A DNA stretch of 8,081 nucleotides. Source: Desulfuromonadales bacterium (lineage in GTDB: Bacteria; Desulfobacterota; Desulfuromonadia; Desulfuromonadales; BM103). The stretch spans positions 1-8,081 of the forward strand of contig JAOUDB010000100.1 of NCBI GenBank assembly GCA_029859485.1. Direction: 5' to 3'. The translations under genes were made by a program, and so were the position numbers. Below, one piece after another: positions 1-6,369 of this stretch (position 1 is the first letter of the stretch; the number at the start of each line of letters is the position of its first letter). Below the pieces are notes generated by a model that saw nothing but the letters and a program-made list of their open reading frames with translations, was not told the origin of the DNA and searched no databases.

Positions 1-75
1 AGCCTGTTCCGCGTCTGCAAACCAGCGCGTAAACTGTTTGAAAGGATCGGGATCGAGTTGTTGGTTCTCGGTCAT
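1..75 (-). CDS. pdxH: Probable pyridoxamine 5'-phosphate oxidase (PdxH), N-terminal 25 residues only
   Basis: Only the first 25 codons lie in the window; the rest runs off the left edge. The visible residues start MTENQQLDPDPFKQF and continue TRWFADAEQA. The pattern D-P-F-x-x-F-x-x-W-x-x-x-A is what I know from the start of PdxH/PNPO-family flavoproteins, which use FMN and O2 to oxidise pyridoxine or pyridoxamine 5'-phosphate to PLP. The ATG at 75-73 is well supported: a purine-rich GAGGAGGGG sits about eight bases upstream. The gene is separated by 166 bases from the tautomerase gene upstream on the same strand, so it may have its own promoter. With 25 residues the FMN and substrate residues cannot be checked. 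Another member of the PNPO-like split-barrel group is possible. Confidence 0.55.
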   Translation of the reverse strand, partial: MTENQQLDPDPFKQFTRWFADAEQA

Positions 76-114
76 CAGTTGCTCCCCTCCTCGGGGTCAG
101 GTCTAAGTATCGCT

Positions 115-149
115 GCGAGGGACGCGGGACGTGGTACGTGGTACGAGGA
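115..149. repeat. Five-unit degenerate heptamer tandem repeat (acgNggN)
   Basis: On the plus strand the units read gcgaggg, acgcggg, acgtggt, acgtggt, acgagga, in perfect 7-base register with no gaps. The two central units are identical and the others differ at one to three positions. The array lies in the leader of the probable pdxH, 40-74 bases before its start codon, and contains no coding frame I would believe. It could be a short mobile-type heptamer array or a protein binding region. Its function is unknown. Confidence 0.7.
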
Positions 150-192
150 AAACCGTGATACTAAAGCCTCTATATATGCGTGGAAGACAGAC

Positions 193-226
193 AAAAACAT
201 CAGCAAGAAGAAACATGCCTTTTTGC
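193..226 (-). terminator. Weak candidate terminator after the tautomerase gene
   Basis: Read on the minus strand, GCAAAAAG (226-219) can pair with CTTCTTGC (210-203) at seven of eight positions (one A-C mismatch) around an 8-base loop. A run of five T follows at 197-193. The stem is AT-rich and the T-run starts five bases after the stem, so this is a poor intrinsic terminator at best. Its position, just after the tautomerase stop codon and before pdxH, is where one would be expected. Confidence 0.25.
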
Positions 227-241
227 AATGTCTCGTTACGG

Positions 242-622
242 TTATTCCCGCCATTCCGGGCTGAAGCCGCCCAGGCCTGGGTGATACATCTCATCGCCCG
301 CATGCTGGGTGAAGACCACATTTAAACGGTCAGAGCTCAGACCGAGAATATCGATGCAATCGCTAGACAGGCTTTTTGCCACATCCAGACGAAGCTGTTC
401 AGACCGGCCGCGCCTGATATCGCACATCAGCACCGCAGCTGGCCGCGGTTCGCCATCGATGGTCCGCCACAGACCGCCATCGCCAAGTTCACGGATGGCG
501 ATACTGATACGGCCAACGTCAACGTCCAGCATGCCTGAGTAGGTTTCACTCAATTTTGTGACCAGGCGTTTCTTCTCTTCGACCGGGTAATGACCATTCA
601 CATCGAGCTGAAGGTAGGGCAT
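242..622 (-). CDS. Tautomerase-superfamily protein (4-oxalocrotonate-tautomerase-like, fused two-unit form)
   Basis: A 126-residue protein starting MPYLQLDV. Tautomerase-superfamily enzymes use the proline exposed after removal of Met as a catalytic amine/base, and Pro2 is present here. That argues for this start over the in-frame ATG 35 codons earlier, which would bury the proline. The chosen ATG also has a GGAGG ribosome site nine bases upstream. The length is about twice that of a 60-residue 4-OT monomer. Two beta-alpha-beta-like halves are visible, residues 2-45 (ending in IAIRELG) and about 62-105 (MCDIRRG to NVVFTQ), followed by a tail with HAGDEMYHPG (107-116). This suggests the fused type that includes MSAD/cis-CaaD-like and uncharacterised members. 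The substrate cannot be told. A 149-base gap separates it from the NDH-like gene upstream, so it may be transcribed independently of the six-gene operon. Confidence 0.8.
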   Translation of the reverse strand: MPYLQLDVNGHYPVEEKKRLVTKLSETYSGMLDVDVGRISIAIRELGDGGLWRTIDGEPRPAAVLMCDIRRGRSEQLRLDVAKSLSSDCIDILGLSSDRLNVVFTQHAGDEMYHPGLGGFSPEWRE

Positions 623-699
623 CTTGGGTGTCCTCCATAGATGAATGAAGCTTAGAATGTCCTCTCGGTTGTCATCAATAATAACAGTCCCAAGTAGAA

Positions 700-727
700 A
701 GTTTAATGGGTAGAAGACTCTTGGCAA
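700..727 (-). promoter_or_regulatory. Weak sigma70-like promoter candidate for the tautomerase gene
   Basis: On the minus strand TTGCCA (727-722, five of six matches to TTGACA) is followed after 16 bases by TAAACT (705-700, four of six matches to TATAAT). It lies about 80 bases before the tautomerase ATG, in the 149-base gap after the NDH-like gene. The match is modest and could be chance. Nothing else is visible in this gap except the tautomerase ribosome site. Confidence 0.25.
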
Positions 728-771
728 ACAGAAACAGGTCCATGTCCTATTCAGCCCCCTTCCAGGCTTTG

Positions 772-1899
772 CTAGGGGAAATCAAGGTAAGTATCGACAC
801 CATTAAGAAACAGGTCGTACTGGGTTTCCATGCCATCCTTGATGACGCTTGCCGGGAAGCCCCTGACCAGATTGCAGCGTAGTCCAATCCAGCCAATGGC
901 GTCGATAGCCCCCAGGCTAACCAGGTAACCTTTTTCCTGGTAACGGTAAGTTTGCGGTTTTTTCCCGCCACTAAGCCGAACAATATTGCGAGCGACTAAC
1001 TTGCCTTTTCTGACCGCTGCCTGAGCGGTCAGGTAATTCAGCCCCGAAGAGTCAAATTTGGAGCAATCCCCGGCTGATAAAATATTCTCCAGCGTTCTGC
1101 CGCTGCTCATGATCTGCCCGTAGGCATTGGTTTCCAGTGTGGAGGGGGTAGCCGACACCCCGGGAAACAGTAAAGTCTGCTGGCAAGGCAAGGAGTATTC
1201 TCGCCCTGTCGCCAGCTCAGCCAATTGGATCTGTTCATCAGTATGACCAAGATAGTTTGTGCCGGGAAGATAGTCTATCCCGCCCCGCCGTAGCTTCTTG
1301 GCAATGTACTTGTCTACCCCTTCGGGAAGGTTTGGTACCAGGCGTTGGTTCTGATCGATGAGCCGTAGCTTGTAGGGAACCCGTTTTCTTCGTAACTGTT
1401 CGTGCAGTTCGAACAACACTTGGACCCCGGTGGCCCCGCCGCCGACCAATGAAATTTGCAGCGGTTCCACCGCTGCAGTTTCCAGTAAATTTTCCAGCAG
1501 TGCTTTTCCATTGCCAAGGCGTAGCTCGTTTTGGCCGAAACTTCCCGGCCCGGCGTGAAGCTGTATCGGTGAGGCACCGGTCGCGACCACCAGCCAGTCG
1601 AACGGCAGCTCTTTCCGAGGTAAGGGAAGTTTCTGCTGATGATGCCAACGAGCAAGATCCTGCTCAGAAAAATCAAGCCTGTGCTGATGAAACGTGAAAT
1701 TGAATTTCTTCGCCAACTCAGCGTAGCTGACGGTGAACTTTTCCAACTCATGGTGGAAGGTTTTGTGCAGATTGGTTATTTTGCAGTGGTCCACACCTGC
1801 ATCCAGCAGATGAAGCTCCAGGCTCTTGTCATTTTTGCTCAGTTCGATCAGACAAGCCAGCCCTGCGTAACCGCCTCCCAAAACAACAACTCTAGGCAT
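772..1899 (-). CDS. NDH-2-like NAD(P)/FAD-dependent oxidoreductase (pyridine nucleotide-disulfide family)
   Basis: A 375-residue two-dinucleotide-fold flavoprotein. The FAD Rossmann motif GGGYAG is at residues 8-13, the ATG-type loop VVATGASP at 104-111, the NAD(P) motif VGGGATG at 152-158, and the C-terminal FAD contact SAGDCS at 275-280. AQAAVRKGKLVARNI (292-306) matches the region that in type II NADH dehydrogenases lines the quinone side. NDH-2 passes electrons from NADH to quinone at the inner membrane face without pumping protons. This protein is shorter than typical NDH-2 (about 400-430 residues) and shows no clear C-terminal membrane helix, so another acceptor is possible. No redox CxxC pair is visible, which argues against a disulfide reductase. 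The ATG has a strong GGGAGG site eight bases upstream. It is the last gene of the six-gene run, 22 bases after the ADP-ribosylglycohydrolase-like gene. Operon mates (UbiB-like protein) fit a quinone role. Confidence 0.8.
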   Translation of the reverse strand: MPRVVVLGGGYAGLACLIELSKNDKSLELHLLDAGVDHCKITNLHKTFHHELEKFTVSYAELAKKFNFTFHQHRLDFSEQDLARWHHQQKLPLPRKELPFDWLVVATGASPIQLHAGPGSFGQNELRLGNGKALLENLLETAAVEPLQISLVGGGATGVQVLFELHEQLRRKRVPYKLRLIDQNQRLVPNLPEGVDKYIAKKLRRGGIDYLPGTNYLGHTDEQIQLAELATGREYSLPCQQTLLFPGVSATPSTLETNAYGQIMSSGRTLENILSAGDCSKFDSSGLNYLTAQAAVRKGKLVARNIVRLSGGKKPQTYRYQEKGYLVSLGAIDAIGWIGLRCNLVRGFPASVIKDGMETQYDLFLNGVDTYLDFP

Positions 1900-1921
1900 T
1901 TACCTTTCCTCCCTTTGCCGC

Positions 1922-3022
1922 TCAGAGATTTAAACCGGGCCCTGTAAACAACCGGTTGATCTCGGCGGAAATCAGCTTTTGATCGGCCAACTGGTCAAAG
2001 AATTCATCTATTGTAGCAGCATTTATCAGTCCCAGGACGACACCCAGTACAGCACCGCGATGAACATTATCCCCGCCGAGGTTTGTGTTGATCAGTAGCG
2101 CCTGTTTTGGCTCGGCCGCATATTTGTATGCCAGGTAAAGAACACTCGGCCAGGAACCGCTGATGTAGCAGGCTGTAGAGAAAAGTCTCCCGACCACATA
2201 CCTGTCATCATGATTTTTTTCAACCAGTGCCGGCAGGTCGAGGCCAATGCTGACTTTCGCAGCCCGGGCGAGCAATTCGTGAGGCGACTGAGCCTGGTCG
2301 CGAAACAGCAAGGCATCGAGTAGTTCGACATAAACCGCGCAGATATGACCCAGCTCTTTATCCGGATGAGTCAGGAAAAGGTGCTCCAGGCAGTGCTTCT
2401 GCACCTCGATCAGTGGAAGACCTTGTAATCTTTCGCTCAGCACAAGCGGTGCGATGGTCACCAACCCACCAATCGAGGGGGTATCGTGGGTGACCGCGCC
2501 ACAGCGATCTTTCTCTTTGCCGCTTTCCAGATTGGCAAAAAACCCACGATGATACGATTCGGCATAAGTATCGGGGTGACGGGGCGGATCAGCGGTCATA
2601 AATTCGATGTAATCATCAAGAAAGCTCTGCTTGTCGTAACGGCCGGCGTTGACCTGCAAGGATCGCAAGACAACCCTCGCGCAATGGGCGTTGAGGGTAT
2701 TCTCTCCCGCCCGCATCTGCCGGTGATAATGCTGGTTAGTGACACCCCAGTATTTCCGTCGGCCCTTAAGAATCACTTCGCCGACGATCTCTCGTTGTCT
2801 CCCATGAGAAGCTTGCTCTCCCCTGCCACCTTTGGCCGTGGAGTGGAGTGACATAATCGATGCGGGATGATATTCAGGAGCCGCCTCCAACCGAGAGATT
2901 CCACCGGGGAATGCTTTTTCGATATCGAGTGGGTTGTAATACCAGTGCACCGGCATCGCCAGGGCGTCAGCGACAAATAAATTTTTGAGTGCGGCGCTCG
3001 CTCTTAGTTGTTGCAGCTTCAT
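1922..3022 (-). CDS. ADP-ribosylglycohydrolase-family protein, atypical (non-canonical metal motif)
   Basis: A 366-residue, largely helical protein. I assign it to the ADP-ribosylglycohydrolase (ARH/DraG) family from the N-terminal VADALAMPVHWYY (residues 17-29; family form GDALGxPxE) and the C-terminal NTNLGGDNVHRGAVLG (312-327; family form NxGGDxDTxxAxxG). Canonical members bind two Mg ions through an early T/S-D-D-T and the late DxDT, and cleave ADP-ribose from proteins or small molecules. Here the early acidic motif seems replaced by HYHRQMRAGENTLNAH (98-113) and the late one reads GGDNVH. That pattern belongs, as I remember it, to an uncharacterised branch. ADP-ribosyl hydrolysis is therefore not assured. 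An HDTPSIGG stretch (179-186) may be part of the same pocket. The ATG has AAGGA seven bases upstream and lies 32 bases after the SRPBCC gene. No signal peptide is visible, so it is probably cytoplasmic. Confidence 0.72.
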   Translation of the reverse strand: MKLQQLRASAALKNLFVADALAMPVHWYYNPLDIEKAFPGGISRLEAAPEYHPASIMSLHSTAKGGRGEQASHGRQREIVGEVILKGRRKYWGVTNQHYHRQMRAGENTLNAHCARVVLRSLQVNAGRYDKQSFLDDYIEFMTADPPRHPDTYAESYHRGFFANLESGKEKDRCGAVTHDTPSIGGLVTIAPLVLSERLQGLPLIEVQKHCLEHLFLTHPDKELGHICAVYVELLDALLFRDQAQSPHELLARAAKVSIGLDLPALVEKNHDDRYVVGRLFSTACYISGSWPSVLYLAYKYAAEPKQALLINTNLGGDNVHRGAVLGVVLGLINAATIDEFFDQLADQKLISAEINRLFTGPGLNL

Positions 3023-3054
3023 TGCTATATCCTTGTTTTGATGTTTCCATCTCT

Positions 3055-3426
3055 TTACTTGTCGAGCGCCAGACGGGCGATCCGATTGGCGGCCTGACGG
3101 CAGATCAAAGCGTAAGGGAAGGCTACAAAAGGCAGTTCAAAAATAAGCTCGCAGCTGTTTTCGGTCAGTTTTTTCAAGCGATGACCGGTCGCAGCAACCC
3201 CGGAAACTTTCCAACCCCAGGAAACAGGTGCTTCGCAGCTGGTGATTTCGAATGTCACCCAGATGCCAACGGCTGTTTTGAGCCGTCCCTGCAAACCCGA
3301 ATAAATGTAACGCTGGGGACACTCGACACAACGTACTGATGGTCCCCAAGCCGGCCACTGCCGGGTGTCAGTCAGGATGTTCCAGACTCTTTCAAGCGGG
3401 GCATTAATGATTTTTTTAACCTGCAT
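3055..3426 (-). CDS. SRPBCC-fold protein (START/Bet v1-like, polyketide cyclase-type)
   Basis: A 123-residue protein with the typical start of the SRPBCC helix-grip fold: a first strand (MQVKKIINAP), then a short helix E-R-V-W-N-I-L-T-D, then the turn W-P-A-W-G-P (residues 24-29). Family members make a deep hydrophobic cavity that holds lipids, polyketides or other nonpolar ligands, and some are enzymes. Nothing here fixes the ligand. The length is slightly under the usual 140-150 residues, with a complete C-terminal helix (YALICRQAANRIARLAL). The ATG follows directly on the TGA of the renalase-like gene (TGAATG), and its ribosome site (AGAGG) lies inside that gene, so the two are probably translationally coupled and work together. 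It could be a carrier or chaperone for a quinone or lipid ligand used by the operon; that is only a guess from context. Confidence 0.75.
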   Translation of the reverse strand: MQVKKIINAPLERVWNILTDTRQWPAWGPSVRCVECPQRYIYSGLQGRLKTAVGIWVTFEITSCEAPVSWGWKVSGVAATGHRLKKLTENSCELIFELPFVAFPYALICRQAANRIARLALDK

Positions 3427-4395
3427 TCAGGTCTTTTCCTCTTCGAAATATTTCAACATCCGCACCGCCAGGTCGGCGCCACTCTGCCAGGAATCCTCAA
3501 CTCGCCGGCCGAGACACCAGTCACCACATACACCCAAACTCAATTCAGCATCCCACAAGCAGGGCTGACCTAAAGGTGATTCGGTGAAAGCATAGCGCCA
3601 GCGGTGGCTGAACAAGATTTCGCTGGCACCCTCGCTGGAAACCAGCTGATCGAAACGCTTTTGCAATTGATTGCCGACGTTCTCGGCAGTCTCTTCGAGA
3701 TTCGAAAGCGACCAGCTTTTCGTCGCCTGAACCAGGTAAACATTGGTGTTCAGTCGCCCTGGTTTAGCGCTGTTGTGAACGATCCGACGGATTACCGAAT
3801 CCTGGTAGACCGAGACATCGGCTTGATCCGTCAATCTGGTCTTGGAGCGGACTGCGGTAACCCAGCAGGGTTCCATTGTGACGGTACTGATTGCTTCGGC
3901 CAGCGGCGGCTGATCCCGCAGCAAAGCCAGCGCCTGGGGCGCTGGAACCGCGATCACAACTTGCGGCCAGCAACCCAGCAACGATTCTCCATCGTTGAAC
4001 AGCTGCCAGCCTTCAGCAGAGGCAACAAGCCGGGCAATCCGGGTTGAGGGTTGGAAGCGTAAGTCGCCGAGCAGACCGCGGGTTATAGCGCTGTTGCGCG
4101 GAACTCCGATCGAGTGGAGCTGCTCATCGGCCCCCAGCAAACCCATGACGTGTGGCTGCCAGGGCTGCAGGTTTTCGGCGGGAAGATGGTCGCGCAAGAA
4201 CTCCGAAAATCCAGGTTGCTCGGAGGAGAAATAGGGCGCACCATGATCGATCCAGCCGCCCTCGAAAGAGCGGCTGGAAAGCCGGCCCCCCGTTCCTTTA
4301 CTTTTATCGAAAACCGTAACAATGGCACCCGCTGCCTCTAATATCCTGGCAGCGGTCAAGCCCGCCATTCCTGAACCAATAACTGCGACGTTCAT
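3427..4395 (-). CDS. Renalase-like NAD(P)/FAD-dependent oxidoreductase
   Basis: A 322-residue flavoprotein. The N-terminal FAD fold has GSGMAG (7-12), followed by FDKSKGTGGRLSSR (29-42) and DHGAPYF (50-56). VVIAVPAPQ (146-154) is the central loop, and the C-terminal FAD contact reads CGDWCLGRRVEDSWQSG (290-306). The FDKSxGxGGR and CGDWCLxGRVExxWxSG blocks and the length are those I remember from bacterial renalase (Pseudomonas). That enzyme re-oxidises wrongly reduced 2- and 6-dihydro-NAD(P) isomers to NAD(P)+ with O2, giving H2O2. The exact substrate is inferred from this resemblance; related amine-oxidase-fold proteins have other substrates. The ATG has GAGGTGAG just upstream and the gene starts 46 bases after the UbiB-like gene. 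Homologues often sit near photolyase and LitR-type regulators in gammaproteobacteria (from memory), which agrees with the CarH-like regulator here. Confidence 0.8.
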   Translation of the reverse strand: MNVAVIGSGMAGLTAARILEAAGAIVTVFDKSKGTGGRLSSRSFEGGWIDHGAPYFSSEQPGFSEFLRDHLPAENLQPWQPHVMGLLGADEQLHSIGVPRNSAITRGLLGDLRFQPSTRIARLVASAEGWQLFNDGESLLGCWPQVVIAVPAPQALALLRDQPPLAEAISTVTMEPCWVTAVRSKTRLTDQADVSVYQDSVIRRIVHNSAKPGRLNTNVYLVQATKSWSLSNLEETAENVGNQLQKRFDQLVSSEGASEILFSHRWRYAFTESPLGQPCLWDAELSLGVCGDWCLGRRVEDSWQSGADLAVRMLKYFEEEKT

Positions 4396-4441
4396 ATCTC
4401 ACCTCACGATTCACGGAAATTGCTTTTCGTTGACACACTCT

Positions 4442-6016
4442 TCACGTTTTTTTTCTCAACAGCGTCAGTGCCGATAACAGCAGGCAGCCCGCTGAAAGAT
4501 AATCGGCCCATTGCTGATGCAGCTTCTGAAAATAGAAGGCCAGCGCCAGAAAAAACAGCAACCAGCCGAGCTTGCGCAGATATTTCCCGAGTCGTTCCAG
4601 CAGGTACTCCCGGTCTGCGGTTGCCATGCGCACCACCAGGTCGCCCTGCTCTGCCAGTTCGATCACTTTTCGTGCTTTGATCGCTGTCATTGGCAGTTGG
4701 AGCAGTTCATACTTGAGCTTATCCAGTGGTAAACGATCTTCACCGAGGGCACGTGGCAAGTTCTCTTTTAGAATCGGCAGGATATCTTTGATGCCGTTGA
4801 AATTTTCGATGTACTGGGTGCCCAAGCCTTCGACCAGGGAGCTGACCCGCATCACGTAGATCACATCCTGCGGCAGCTTGAAGGGCTGATCGTGCAGCAC
4901 ATCGAGAATCCCAAAAGCAAGTTCCTGCATGCTGGACGCATCGAGGTGATCGCTGTCAAAAACTTCGAACAGGCTTTCGGCGACACTGTTCAATGCTCCG
5001 AAATCAGAGTCTTCGGTGAAAACCCCCATCTTCCGGGTCGCGCTGACCAGAAGCTCGAAATCCCTTTCGTAAGCGGCTTTGACGGCGTATATCATGGCCT
5101 GACGCATCTGTTGAGGAATCCGGCTGACCATGCCGAAATCGAGCAGGATCAATTCACCGGTCGGGCTGACCAGCAGGTTGCCCGGATGTGGATCGGCGTG
5201 AAAGTACCCCTTGACCAGCATCTGCTCGGTATAAAAAAGTACCAGCCGCTGCATCAACTCATCAAACGAAACATCGAGCCTGGAGACCGCTTCAACATCA
5301 TCGAAACGTGCTCCTTCTTCAAAACTCATGACCAGGGCCGTATCAGAACAATACTGGGGGTAAGGTTGCGGAAAACGGATCCCTGATTCGGCGTAGACCT
5401 GGCTAAAATGTTCCAGGTTGGCCAGTTCCTGCAGCATGCTCACTTCCTGCAGAATCACCCGGCTGAACGCTTGCAGAACCGATTCGATGGAATGTCGGGT
5501 CTGGTCAGTAAAAAGCGGTCGCAAGATTCTCAAAAACAGGTTGAGCAAAAGGATGTCTATGCGAACCTTGAACTGGATATTTTCGCGCAGCAGTTTAACG
5601 GCAACGACTTCTCCGGTTTGTTTCAGTTGGGCTTTGTGGACTTGGCCGATGGAAGCACTGGCGATGGGTAGTTCGTCGAACGAGGCGAAAACCTCTGGAT
5701 GGGGGAAGGCACGTCGGAAAACGCGCTGGCGATTTTTATCAGTCATCGCCGGCATTTTGTCGTGCAACTGACGTAAAGCTTGCAAGTAATCCTGATCGAA
5801 AAAATCGGCGCGGGTGGCTAGTACCTGGGCCAACTTGAGAAAACTGGCGCCGAGAGAACGGATATTTTCTAGCAGGGCCTCCGGGCCCAAAGGTTTCCAG
5901 AGCAACCAGCGGCGCCGCCTACGGAAGAGGAGGAAAACCGTTACCAGGAACCTGAAGACCGCATAACTGCGTTGCGGCCGACAGTAATATATTGAGATGA
6001 ACAGACGACGGAGCAA
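4442..6016 (-). CDS. UbiB/AarF/ABC1-family atypical kinase-like protein with C-terminal membrane segments
   Basis: A 524-residue member of the ABC1/ADCK/UbiB family, whose bacterial prototype supports ubiquinone synthesis as an ATPase at the inner membrane. Visible in order: a basic N-terminus with five consecutive Arg (32-36); the family signature region SFLKLAQVLATR (58-69); the Ala-rich nucleotide loop PIASASIGQVH (117-127); the VAVK lysine (Lys141); the catalytic-loop HADPHPGN (273-280); the metal motif LLDFGM (291-296). Two hydrophobic stretches, about 484-497 and 505-520, form a C-terminal hairpin as in UbiB. The KxGQ signature reads KLAQ. The start is a TTG with a distant AGGAA, only one base after the TAG of the phasin-like gene. 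No ATG or GTG start is available nearby, so coupled reinitiation is likely. The last codons run through an A8 tract. The role could be quinone or other isoprenoid-lipid handling. Confidence 0.88.
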   Translation of the reverse strand: MLRRLFISIYYCRPQRSYAVFRFLVTVFLLFRRRRRWLLWKPLGPEALLENIRSLGASFLKLAQVLATRADFFDQDYLQALRQLHDKMPAMTDKNRQRVFRRAFPHPEVFASFDELPIASASIGQVHKAQLKQTGEVVAVKLLRENIQFKVRIDILLLNLFLRILRPLFTDQTRHSIESVLQAFSRVILQEVSMLQELANLEHFSQVYAESGIRFPQPYPQYCSDTALVMSFEEGARFDDVEAVSRLDVSFDELMQRLVLFYTEQMLVKGYFHADPHPGNLLVSPTGELILLDFGMVSRIPQQMRQAMIYAVKAAYERDFELLVSATRKMGVFTEDSDFGALNSVAESLFEVFDSDHLDASSMQELAFGILDVLHDQPFKLPQDVIYVMRVSSLVEGLGTQYIENFNGIKDILPILKENLPRALGEDRLPLDKLKYELLQLPMTAIKARKVIELAEQGDLVVRMATADREYLLERLGKYLRKLGWLLFFLALAFYFQKLHQQWADYLSAGCLLLSALTLLRKKT

Positions 6017-6017
6017 A

Positions 6018-6293
6018 CTACTTTGCCAGTTCCTGTTTCAGCTTTTCCAAATCGTCTTTGGTCGCCAGGTTTAGCTCAGAGACCACCTCTTTGAGGATAT
6101 CTTTGAGCCTCTCCTTGAACTGGTCCTTTTCCTCTTTGCCCCGCTGGGCCATCTCGTCTAAAAAAATCCGCGCCTTCTCTTCGCTCTTTTCCTGGCAGGC
6201 TTTGATCTCATCATTATTGGTTTCGATCTTTTCCTTAACGGCCAGGGCACCACCAAGAGCAGCATAAAAAAGTTGTTCGAGTTTTTTATCCAT
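6018..6293 (-). CDS. Small phasin-like coiled-coil protein, first gene of the operon
   Basis: A 91-residue, highly charged protein. The N-terminal segment (LEQLFYAALGGALAVKEKIE) is a short amphipathic Ala-rich stretch. From about residue 23 onward it is Lys/Glu-rich and predicted by eye to be one long helix or coiled coil, ending in ATKDDLEKLKQELAK. This resembles the phasin/PhaF-type granule-associated group and the ATKxDLExLxxEL tail common there. No PHA synthesis genes are nearby, so a granule role is doubtful. The stop codon is one base from the start of the UbiB-like gene. In E. coli, UbiB works with UbiJ and the coiled-coil protein UbiK, so an accessory or scaffold role for this protein with the UbiB-like partner is a reasonable inference. 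The ATG has GGAG seven bases upstream. Confidence 0.7.
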   Translation of the reverse strand: MDKKLEQLFYAALGGALAVKEKIETNNDEIKACQEKSEEKARIFLDEMAQRGKEEKDQFKERLKDILKEVVSELNLATKDDLEKLKQELAK

Positions 6294-6308
6294 TTGTATT
6301 CTCCATAA

Positions 6309-6330
6309 TCAAAGTCGAATTTTGACTTGA
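6309..6330. promoter_or_regulatory. Imperfect inverted repeat in the divergent promoter region
   Basis: TCAAAGTC (6309-6316) faces GACTTGA (6324-6330). The core AAGTC/GACTT is perfect with a 7-base centre, and the match extends outward if one A is bulged. It overlaps the -35 box of the regulator promoter and lies near the expected transcription start of the operon, so a bound protein could affect both. It may be a second operator. Confidence 0.35.
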
Positions 6331-6352
6331 TTTATATATTTTTTTATATAAT
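6322..6352 (+). promoter_or_regulatory. Promoter of the CarH-like regulator, long 19-bp spacer
   Basis: TTGACT (6322-6327, five of six to consensus) and a perfect TATAAT (6347-6352) are separated by 19 bases. Spacers of 19-20 bp are characteristic of promoters acted on by MerR-family proteins, which distort DNA to realign the two boxes. The TATAAT ends 34 bases before the regulator's ATG, predicting a leader of roughly 27 bases. A 7-6-7 inverted repeat fills the spacer. Confidence 0.55.
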
Positions 6353-6360
6353 ATTCGCAA
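6331..6360 (-). promoter_or_regulatory. Candidate promoter of the six-gene operon
   Basis: On the minus strand TTGCGA (6360-6355, four of six) and TATAAA (6336-6331, five of six) are 18 bases apart. A start near 6324 would give a leader of about 31 bases to the phasin-like ATG. The region is so AT-rich that other -10 choices (TATATA) exist. It overlaps the regulator's promoter almost completely, so the two transcription units would compete and share operators. Confidence 0.4.
6332..6351. promoter_or_regulatory. Candidate operator: 7-6-7 inverted repeat inside both promoter spacers
   Basis: TTATATA (6332-6338) and TATATAA (6345-6351) are perfect inverse complements around six T. The repeat occupies the region between the -35 and -10 boxes of the regulator promoter and overlaps the operon promoter, the usual place for a MerR-family operator. 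AT-rich DNA gives such repeats by chance more easily, which limits confidence. Confidence 0.4.
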
Positions 6361-6369
6361 CACTACCAT

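Noticed and set aside
165..176. TATATA-like -10 element upstream of pdxH on the minus strand
   Set aside because: No acceptable -35 box at 16-19 bases; kept out for lack of support.
103..325. Small open frames on both strands in the gap between pdxH and the tautomerase
   Set aside because: No recognisable domain or ribosome site; they overlap the heptamer repeat or the tautomerase 3' end and look like chance frames.
623..727. In-frame N-terminal extension of the tautomerase to an ATG at 727
   Set aside because: It would bury the catalytic Pro2, adds 35 residues unlike the family, and the inner ATG at 622 has the GGAGG ribosome site.
761..772. AGCC/GGCT pairing after the NDH-2-like stop codon as a terminator
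   Set aside because: A four-base stem with no T-run does not support an intrinsic terminator.
1238..1751. Long alternative frames inside the NDH-2-like gene
   Set aside because: Shadows of a gene with clear FAD and NAD motifs; composition is Arg/Ser/Pro-rich without domain signals.
4447..4454. A8 tract (coding strand) at the end of the UbiB-like gene as a programmed slippage site
   Set aside because: It affects only the last three codons, so slippage would change almost nothing; probably chance in a Lys-rich tail.
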